Of a DNA stretch of 64,000 nt, positions 55,464-64,000 are shown piece after piece. Every line of letters begins with the position of its first letter. Position 1 is the stretch's first letter. Below the pieces are notes generated by a model. It saw nothing but the letters and a program-made list of their open reading frames with translations, ran no database searches and was not told where the DNA came from. This stretch comes from Oscheius tipulae (taxonomy: Eukaryota; Nematoda; Chromadorea; Rhabditida; Rhabditidae), in NCBI GenBank assembly GCA_037178975.1, contig JASJZH010000001.1:6804501-6868500 (forward strand), read 5' to 3'. The position numbers and the translations under genes are program-made.

Positions 55464-55844
55464 CGTCTGAATTGAAAATTTGAACTGCTTTGATAGAGAA
55501 AAAGCGAAAGGGTCGACTATTGAGAATAGGATACTGTACCGCCTAGAGAAGACCCGAGGGAACGTCGGTGAAATAAGACTCACTTTGATAAGAGATATGA
55601 TACCTCTTGGATCCTTCTGATAGTAGACGTAACCACGGCGCGATATTACTGTAACCACGGCGCGATAGCACGGTACACCCGGGGCGTTAGTTCCAACGTG
55701 ACGTTCGTGTTCGCGTCCGCCACCACTGATAGTGTCAAGCATTGCTAACAGGACGGAACGCCGCCATTCCCCTCTAGGTCTCATCCAGGCGGTAGTCTAC
55801 CCTCAAAAGCTGAGTCATTTCGAACCTTCACTTTTTCGCTCTTT

Positions 55845-55925
55845 CTCTATTCTCTATTTCTCAACAGTTCAAACTTTCCTTTCAGATGATGCATGCTGTT
55901 GTTCCAGGAATGGCTGCACCTGAAT
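55845..55925 (+). pseudogene. Small PHD-finger gene, copy vi (5' fragment only)
   Basis: Carries the shared upstream block (CGCTCTTTCTC, AACAGTTCAAACTTTCC, TTCAG) and start region (MMHAVVPGMAAPE), then diverges before the first intron. It faces copy v head to head, about 380 bases away. Confidence 0.7.
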
Positions 55926-56405
55926 CTTTCGAACCGAGCTTTCTTTCGCTGTTCTTAGACTGTTTTGATTGTGGACCGCTCTGATTCATTCTGTTCGACC
56001 CGTTCGTATGAGTGCGAATGTAATCTGCTCCGAATCTGTAGACTTGTCGCGATCAGAAATCTGCCACAGCAACTCTATAATCTCAGCAAAAACAATATTC
56101 CTTTCTGCTTTCCATTATCGATTTTCAATTCATAACTGCTTTTCAAAACGAGGTGTTCTACTCAGTACGTTACGAGTCAAATCGAATCAATTTGGGAAAT
56201 GTCTGTCACGAGCCCCCCACAGGTCATTAGACATTAGGACAAGCCAAACTTTTGGACTTTTCTAACAAGCAAACTTTTGATAATTACTGAAATGCTATCA
56301 ACTAGAAATTTTTCAAACAAACAAACTTTTCTCATCAATACTCTGACTTGTCAGCTCTAAACCGAAAATAAGGAGAGCCAATCTCGTCAGCAGCGGGTCG
56401 ATAAC
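55926..56405. other. Duplicated flank
   Basis: About 56070-56200 resembles 54130-54310 (CTGCTTTCCATTATCGATTT and CGAGGTGTTCTACTCAGTAC blocks), and about 56240-56400 resembles 51265-51430, the upstream region of the intact PP1-like gene. No gene of its own. Confidence 0.6.
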
Positions 56406-56897
56406 ATGCTCCTGGATCTGGACAAGTTCATCAAGTACCACATGCGGAATCACGCATCCTACGGCAATAAGAATGTGAGTAGCCTCTACCTCCGATAGCA
56501 AATAAAAGCTAATTCAGCTGAAGTACAATCCGAAGGATGTCCGAGAGCTGTGTGCCTTGCCCAAGAAGACACTCGCCGCCGGCAGCAGTTTGGCTCGCAT
56601 CAATTCACGCTGAGTCATCGTTTGAGAGTGAGTTCTACAGTTCTTTCTAGGTCCTTCTCACCCCTCAACTTCTTTGTTCCCTGTTTCTACCACCTTGTCC
56701 CATTGTCACCCGTTGTCTGCTGGCTCAAGTCCTTCTCTGCGCCGATCCGATGATGTTGACTTGGTTCGGCTTTTTTTGCTGGACGCAAGCTGATCACCAT
56801 CTGGGACGGCCAAGATGACCAAGAAGCAGCAGCAGCGTCACCAGCAGAAGAAGACTCCCACCGCCGCTCCGCCCTCCAAGTCCAACTCGAAGAAATA
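56406..56897 (+). pseudogene. PP1-like pseudogene
   Basis: Exon 1 (MLLDLDKFIKYHMRNHASYG) and exon 2 (LKYNPKDVRELCALPKKTLA-like) match the intact gene at 51432, but exon 2 ends in a TGA at the codons that should lead to GDIHGQ. Nearly all of exon 3 and most of exon 4 are deleted: sequence jumps near 56710 to short remnants of the CLLAQ and FFAGRKLITI regions, then to the Lys/Gln-rich tail ending SKSNSKK and TAG. The metal-binding motifs are gone. Its 3' flank converges on the complete midasin end. Confidence 0.88.
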
Positions 56898-57213
56898 GGA
56901 AGGGTTCGGAAAAATCAACAGCAAGATACAAAACATCTACATAGGGAAAAATCAATGAGACATCCAATAAAATGCTTTCTTGAGCTTTTTTTTTTTGCAA
57001 ATTCCCCCTCTGACAGGAGACAGTTAAGGTTTTAGGTAATAACAAAGAGCGTGTACGAGTCATCAAATACAAGTATTCGGTACAGCGATCGTTCAGAGTC
57101 AGCACAGGCGATTAAAACAAAACAGTGTATTCTGCAACAATAACAGTATAACAACAGGGAAAAAAATAATAGGATTCTAACAAAAGATAACAAATAGGTC
57201 AAAGGGTAACAAT

Positions 57214-60200
57214 CTAAAACGACTGTACACTGAGCTCGAACCATTGACGAATCGATTCGGCCAGAACAGATGGCAGTTGACGAACTGTTTTCACAACAGC
57301 GTAGAAAGGGAATGGGAATAGGGAAAGATAGGGGGTCAGTACAACAGATCCACCTTTGAAAGAGGCAACGCTGAGCTCCGAAATCGACTTGGAGCCCGAA
57401 TCCAGAATCACGAAGAGCACTGTCACCGACTGGAGCGAGGCTACGGCTTTTTTCACCTGAATACGAACATAAATTGCAGGAAAACAAGGTTGACTAACCT
57501 TCTCGGCTCCCTGAGCAAGAGCTCCACGTCCATCGGAAATGATAATCAGAAGCTGCTCACTGGTAGCCGTACGGATATCGGCCAGGGTCGTTCGACTCTT
57601 GTTCAGCAAGGAGAGAAGATCCGTGGAGGCTTGGTCGAACGATAGCTGAAGCAAATGGAAATAATGTAGCTTTAGATGTACTCACCTTTTCGATAAACTC
57701 TGGCCCTGGAGTAATTTGATCTCCGAAGGCGCAAATGGTCTTGACTTCACTTCCGAACGAGACAACGGAAACTGCTCCGGCATCACATCGTCTCAGTGCG
57801 TCATCAATAGCGCAGACAGACTCACAAGTCACCTACAACCCTCGATTGAGCTCAAAAACATATAAGAACTAGCCTGATGGATGCCATTTTCGTTCATCGA
57901 GGCCGAGTCGTCCACTGCGATGAGAACTTGATAGTCGCGTTGAGCTCGTTTTGTCCGTCTCATCCAGATGCGATCCTTCCGGTACTCCGAGGCAATGTAG
58001 GGGATGAGTCGACGCATATTCAGCCGTTTTCCAGTGCGGTAATCGCCTCTGAATCAGATTGATTGCAGCAGAAATGAAAGTCTGTTTACTGCATCTTACT
58101 AGCTCGCTGAGGTTCCAAAATGAGTCGGAGATTCTCGGCCAATTCGGTTGAGAGGATGTTGACGGAGCGACTGATTTCTGTCCACATCTTTTCCGCATCG
58201 GCGCGAGATGTTCTCTTCTGTTCGGAATGTTCCACTCGAATATCGTCATCTGCTCCAGTTGACTCGCCAAGGACCAGCTCGTTCGTTATTTCTTCCGCCT
58301 GAAGAAAAGTCTATTTGTAAGGCTCTTATTTGCTAAGCAGAATGGTAATAGACAAAACATACCAGCTGAAACATGTCTTCTGGAGCCAGATGAATGGCGG
58401 CTTGAGCTTCTTCGGCCACTTCGTCTTCTTCTCCGACAGGAATATCCATCATTTCGTCGGCTCCAGGCATCGGTTTCCTCTTTTTCGGCATATTCTGAGG
58501 TTTCTTCTCGTCCTTTCGGCTCTGCTTGGCCTCTTCCATCGAACCAGCTCCGTGCATCTGTTGTTGAGCCGTGGCAGAATCTTCCATCATTTCTCCGGCC
58601 TCGTTCTCTTCGCCTACTCCTTCCTCGGCTTCAACCATTTCTTCATCTTCCGTGGCGATTTGACGCTCCTTCTTTTCAGCCTCGTCCGCCTCTTCCTCGT
58701 CAGCATTATGTTTATCCTCTTCCTTTTCCTTCGCTTCTGCACCTTGCCCCTTCTCGCCTTTCTGGTCTGATTTACTTTCTCCTTTTCCATCGTCCTCATC
58801 TTTCCTATCCTCTTCGTCCTCGTTCACACCACCCTCTTTTCGATCAGCATCACGATCCCGTTTTTGACCGCCAGTGCCTTGTTCCATAGCTTCGGCGTCT
58901 TCCTCTTCTGGATTTTCTTCTGTTTCACCAGGATTTTCATTCAATTCAGCCTCATCATTTGGTGGCTCTTCTTCCTGCTCTTCGTCATCGCCTTTGCCGT
59001 CTATTACGTCATCCTCATCTTCTTTGTCGGCTTCATCGATGTCCATCTGCTCGTCCATATTGATGTCATTACCGCCATCGTCCTGGTTTTGATCGCTAAA
59101 CTCAGAAATATACGTGCATCTCAAGTAAAACTACATTTTATCCTGTGCCAGTTCCGGATCCGTCTCGTTCTGTTCCTCTTGGTCATCTCGATCTCTCTCG
59201 TCGACATTCTCCACATCTTCAGTTTTCTCTTCCTGTTCTTCGTTAATATCCGCGCTTTCTTCCGGCTTTTCATTCTGCTGTGCGGTGAGAGGATCGTCTT
59301 CTTTAGCGGCCATCTGTTCCGTTTTGTTGTCGGCTCCGGCGTCATCCTGGTCAGTGTCTTTCCGATCGTCATCCTTTTCTTCCTCGTCCCAGAGTTTCGG
59401 ATCGAGCTGAGTATCGTCTGCTTGGTCGACATCTCCCATTTGATCCTCGGGTTCGGGCTCTTCATCTTCCTCATCCTCTCCTTCCGGCTCATCTGCTCCC
59501 TTCTCATCTCGATCAATGTCTTGCAGATCTTCAGCAAAGTCCTGCAAATAGAACTTGTAGTTTAATTTTTTTTTAAAAGCCAACCTCGTCCATCTCAATA
59601 GGTTTCTCGTTTTGTCCCTTGTCTCCAGCAGGTGGCTGTTGCTCATCATCTTCAAGACCTTCAATCTGACCGGTCTCTTCCATCTCTTCGGTAACATCTT
59701 TAGCATCTCCGCCAGCTTTGCCTTCTCCCATTCCGCCACCTTCTCCGACTTCGTCCGTCTTTCCATCTCCGGACTCTTGTTTCCCTTCTTTCGGAATGGT
59801 GTTCACATATCCCTAAATATTGAATTAGACATAGGGTAAAAGCACGAAGAAACCTTCTCGAAAAGCTGTTGCGTTACAGCCAGGATTCGATGATAGAGAA
59901 TGGCTACAGATTGGAGAATCGTCGACATCATTTCAAAGAGATATTTGGTCAGCTGAGAGGAAATCTCAGCCAGAGAGAGCAGGTCGTCGAGATTCTGAGG
60001 ATAGATTCCAACCGCGGCATTAGAGACAACTTCAGCGAGATGAGCGACGGTTTTTGTGAGGTCGGACGAATTTAGAAGATGGGAGGTCGATTCGAAACGA
60101 TCCATGAGCTTCATTTCTTGCCAGTCCGTGTTTTCTACAGATTTGTAGAGAGATTGAACGAGAAGGAGAAGTGGCTCCGTCGAGATCTCATTTTCCTGAG

Positions 60201-63200
60201 AATCTACAGTTGTCACCTGTAAATTGGTCTCTTTAGATGCATTGTAAGTAACCGATTACCTCGAAATCTTTGATTATCGTCTCCAAAAGACTCATTGATT
60301 GTTCAACTTCATTCGGGAACCATTTTCGAAGATCTCCCAAGCACTTCTGAAGATCCTTCGCATCCAGTTCCACTCGATTTTGTGTCTCGATCACAGCAGA
60401 TCTAAACGATACGAGTATTTCTCTCCGACAAAAGTTCTACCTGTCGAAAATTCCAGCAACCGAAGCGAATTCCAGTTGCTGAACAACATCCCTGATCGAT
60501 TTGGCCAGCTCGAAACTGTGGTTTGTGTTCTGCTTCAGTTCCGAGAGTTCAGGATGACCGGAATGGATGAGGGAAAGTGGATGAAGATGAGCCGAAAAAA
60601 TATCATCGATATCAGCGGACTCCGGAACCAGTTCGATACGAACTTTCATGGTCTCAACCAGGCTGACTAGCTCGGCAGTTGTTTCCGAGACCAGCACAAG
60701 TCTATCTGTGAGTCTCTCATTGTCGACGGTAAATGTCTCCTGAAATCCCACGATCAAACAGTTAAAACCAGGGTAATACTTGAACATTCTTTTTGATCAA
60801 ATGAAGAGCCTTCACCAGTTGGACCAAGCGATGCAGCTCAGACTGCGATTGATAGAGACGAGAGTGCAGTTTCAGCATCCAGTTCATTCCGAATTCTGAA
60901 AAAGCATGGATTAGCATTCCTTTTCAGGTAAACGAGCTTACCGATGACACCGGAGAAGTGCTTCCTCGTGGCCACGCTGAGCTGCCCATTGACGTGGTTG
61001 GCCCTCTTGATACAGACGTTTCTTCCTCCGGCACAGACCCGAACAAGTTGTTCCCTCTGACTGTTTGTATGGACTCCTGTTATCGACTCCTGGGTGATCT
61101 TCTCCTGATTCAAAGTGACGGCACGTCGAGCGTTAAGACCGATAGCTTGGGCTTCTTTGATAAGCATGGCGACGTTTCTTTGACGTCCGTTTCTGGCATA
61201 GCCTTGAGCCTTCTCCTTAGCTTCGTCTTCCGAGAACTGGTCATAGTTGACATTGGTTCTCAGCTGCTCATTACAGCCTTCTGCTTGTTCGGCAAGTTCA
61301 TGAATTTTCGACAGATTGCAGACTTCTCGGACTGAAAAGGAAATATTACACGGGAATAGATCAAGCAAAGTGCACCTTTCAATAGAGCTACTTCTCCCAG
61401 TTCCTTCGCCTTGCGGACGATTCTCTGCTCGCTGCGTTCCACTGCAATCTCCGACGTCAGCTCGTCCAGATTCGTCCACTTTTCGATGTCGAGCAGTTCG
61501 TCAAAATGAACAGAGGCTTCGGTGATCGTCGTTGCTTTGAACTTCTTGATGATTTTGAACAGATGAGCTTGAGCCTTCTGCGCTTGAGCCTTGATGTTCC
61601 AGAGGTTCAGATCATTGTATTTGACGATACGAATGTAGTCGTTAAGACTCTGCTCGGCCACTTCTCTCTGTTCCTTGAAACTTTTCTCGACCAGAGGGGC
61701 ATACTGCTCGAAATGGGCTGCCAGTGAGATCAGTCTAGTGGCGATAGCATCCTTGTTCAGCATTGCAGACCATTTCGCCAATGTTTTCACGCTTCTCAGT
61801 CTGGCTGGGTAGTCAAGCAGAGTTCCATTGTGCAACCAATCAGCTGACATGGCAACGATACTGGCCAGAGAATCTGCATCTAAAATCATAGTTTACTATG
61901 AAAATATAAAGAAAACAGACCTTCCGCTTTGAAAAGGGCATCAAACAGTGGGAAGGCGACCAGTTGTGCACTCAGGAAGGCGTCTCCTTCTGTCCGATCG
62001 AGCAGATGCGACCAGGAACGAATTTCCATCTTCTTCCATTCAACAAGAAGTTCTCGCAAAGGGGCCAGCTGTTCCCGAAGTGAATTAGCCCGATCGGCAA
62101 GTTTCTCCCATTCTTCGCATTGTTCTAGAACGTTTACATAAATATTGAAGGAAAAGAAGTGGTATACCTAGAACATTCTCGAGCAAAGTAGACATTTTTA
62201 CATGAGAAGTGGTGATTGGAGAATTGAGGAAGACTTTAACGCAGTCCAGAATCAGCTTCAAAGTGACCACTTCAGGCCATCTCTCGAGAACTTCTTTCGT
62301 CCTTGTGACAAGTCCTTCGAGCAGTTTTCCAGCTTTGCGGAATTCCGTAACTGAGGCACTCCGATAGACATCCAAGACTTCGCTATTGCTGCACGTTTCT
62401 CTTTCGGAGACCCATTTAGCCATCAACAGATCGGAACCTAAAATAAGTTCAAATTAGTAGCAGAAGAATTAAATTACTGATAGAAGAGTTCCTGAATTGG
62501 GGTTGAAGCTGGTGTATCGTTGTAAGCAGATGTCGAATCCATGTCAGAGCCATCGAATAGCGTGCTTCTGATTCCCTCTTCTCGAAAAGACGGGTTCGGT
62601 CTTGTGATGCTGCTCCGGCGTCCAGAAGCTGGCAAACATCGTCTGGAGGCAGAATTTGCTGTTCTTGAGTCACCGTTGCGAAGAACTCAAGTAGATCCAG
62701 TTCATCCTTCTCTTCCTCGCTCTTTTCGCGGTAGATGTAGTCTTTTTCAGCAGACTTTGCAACATTCTTCTCGTACCTGGGAACGGAATATTGTGGATTC
62801 AAAAGCCCTAAACATACCATTTTCTCCATTCTCTTCTCGCCCATTCGAGATCGACAGTTGGATCCGTCTTCTCCAAAAGGCGACGTCGGACAACAGCAGC
62901 TTTCAGACGGAGTGGCATCGGAGAGCTGTCCCTGCAAGACCAGGCGAGAATCTCCGAGCTGACTGCTCCTTCTGCCGTATTCTTCAGCTGATAGTGAACG
63001 GGAAAAACACAGACGTGCAGTTCTTGTTCTTTGACAGCAACTTCCAGTTCGGCAATGACCTCATGAACGGCTGTGAGAACCATTTCCAAGGCTGTCAGGA
63101 ATCCCATAGAGACGTCGACGAATGAGGAGAATTTAGATAGAACGGCCTGAAAACTGTTAGTTTAGTAGGAGGAATAATTACCTGTTTGAAACTAGATGCA

Positions 63201-64000
63201 CTGACGACGAAAGAGCTCAACTGTGCATGATGCAGACGGATTTGGTCGACAACCTTCAACGAATCCATGTCCAGTTGGGTCATTTTTTTCGCCACTTCGA
63301 CTGCGACCTCGTGAAACGAGCGAATCTCTCCGCAAAGATCCGTGTACTGTAAACAGTGTTTTGATCGAAAAGGAAGGAATCACTAACCAGATTCGCATTC
63401 TGACGATAAACGGGTGTCTCGTTGGTGATACAACGGCATATCTCCTCACGAAGAGAAGCTCTCGTTGCCATAAGAGTCGCAATGATGGGATGAGCCGAGT
63501 TGCGATCACAATCGGCCTCCTGACAGGCCATTCCTTCTCGCCACTGCCCCAAGATCCGTAGCTGACGATCAACAAGCTCGAGCTTCATTTTAAGATACCG
63601 CGATTTCTCCTCTTCATAAATGATAGGATCGATTGTATTCCGCGGCGGTATCGTCTAAGTTGTAACATTGGAAGGAAAACAATGATCAAGTATACCATTT
63701 CCATCATTCGAACTGCTGCTTCAATACGACCCTTCCAGCCCTCAATATCCGATGTTGACCATGCTGTGAGCGTCTTTGGAACGGATTCAAGTTCGTTTCT
63801 AAAAACCAATATTGTCTAGTTCAAAACTCAAAAAACACCTCAAAGTATCGTCCAGCATCGTTCCACTAGCCGCCAGTCTCCACATTTTTTCAATGAAGGT
63901 GGTGAGAGTCAAATCCTGGAGATCGTTCACTGTGAGAGAGCTCATATTGACATCGAAGTCGAGTGTTTTCCAGAACTGAGCGTAGATGAAGGAGAAGGTT
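57214..64000 (-). CDS. MDN1: Midasin, C-terminal part (runs off the right edge)
   Basis: Minus-strand exons with about 45-60 bp introns run from the window edge to a stop at 57214-57216. From N to C the visible part holds long helical sequence (about 64.0-59.9 kb), an extremely Asp/Glu-rich region (about 59.8-58.3 kb; e.g. NMDEQMDIDEADKEDEDDVI) and a von Willebrand A-type MIDAS domain: RRLIPYIASEYRKDRIWMRR, then VLIAVDDSASMNENG with the metal-binding D-x-S-x-S, and the last exon starting at 57456. This is the known midasin end: six AAA modules (outside this window), linker, D/E-rich segment, MIDAS. The protein strips assembly factors (Ytm1, Rsa4) from pre-60S ribosomes. Parts of its 3' end are copied at 48.9 and 53.2 kb. 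Confidence 0.95.

Noticed and set aside
58864..59565. A 233-codon hydrophobic plus-strand frame opposite midasin
   Set aside because: It is the complement of the Asp/Glu codons of the acidic midasin region (GAN read backwards gives Phe, Leu, Ile, Val). It has no start or neighbour support.

Overview
The window reads as nuclear DNA of a small-genome invertebrate, most likely a nematode. Genes are compact and mostly split by 35-60 bp GT-AG introns ending in TTTCAG-like acceptors. The gene set fits: VPS4, a Gs alpha subunit, LSM14/CAR-1, DOP1/PAD-1, PPIL4, syntaxin 17, a GCFC-domain PAXBP1 homologue, midasin, a PP1-like phosphatase and a saposin-type secreted protein. Three same-strand genes are spaced about 180-210 bp apart, as in nematode operons. 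The clade was inferred from gene content and introns only; another small ecdysozoan genome is not excluded.

Layout. 0-3.2 kb: a secreted mucin-like/saposin gene and the start of a second secreted gene, both on the minus strand. 3.9-5.6 kb: an intact eight-exon gene of unknown function. 5.8-14.5 kb: a large imperfect inverted repeat holding two decayed copies of an SH2-tyrosine kinase, two copies of a small PHD-finger gene, an internally deleted copy of the 3.9 kb gene and a truncated VPS4 copy. 14.7-17.9 kb: a dead RTE-type non-LTR retroelement with a 32-33 bp minisatellite. 18.1-19.5 kb: second copy of an unknown two-copy gene. 19.7-23.6 kb: complete VPS4 with a GPCR gene nested antisense in its 2.1 kb intron. 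24.7-29.8 kb: complete Gs alpha. 30.9-32.1 kb: LSM14. 33.0-41.1 kb: DOP1. 43.0-48.6 kb: PPIL4, STX17 and PAXBP1, a candidate operon. 48.9-57.2 kb: a second rearranged block with copies of the midasin 3' end, PP1-like fragments, one intact PP1-like gene and four more PHD copies. 57.2-64 kb: the C-terminal part of midasin, running off the right edge.

The conserved genes serve basic cell biology: ESCRT disassembly (VPS4), endosome-to-Golgi transport (DOP1), autophagosome-lysosome fusion (STX17), mRNP storage (LSM14), splicing (PPIL4, PAXBP1), 60S ribosome maturation (midasin) and cAMP signalling (Gs alpha). Between them lie two rearranged blocks that share one thing: a family of about 100-residue proteins with a Pygopus-like C4HC3 PHD finger and a conserved tail ending LPDEAR. 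At least six copies or fragments are present, and only one looks fully intact.

Exon coordinates were derived by hand translation and splice matching. For the mucin/saposin gene, the 3.9 kb gene, VPS4, GPCR, Gs alpha, LSM14, PPIL4, STX17, PP1-like and the intact PHD gene the exon lengths sum to an open frame. For DOP1, PAXBP1 and midasin only the span and selected exons were checked.
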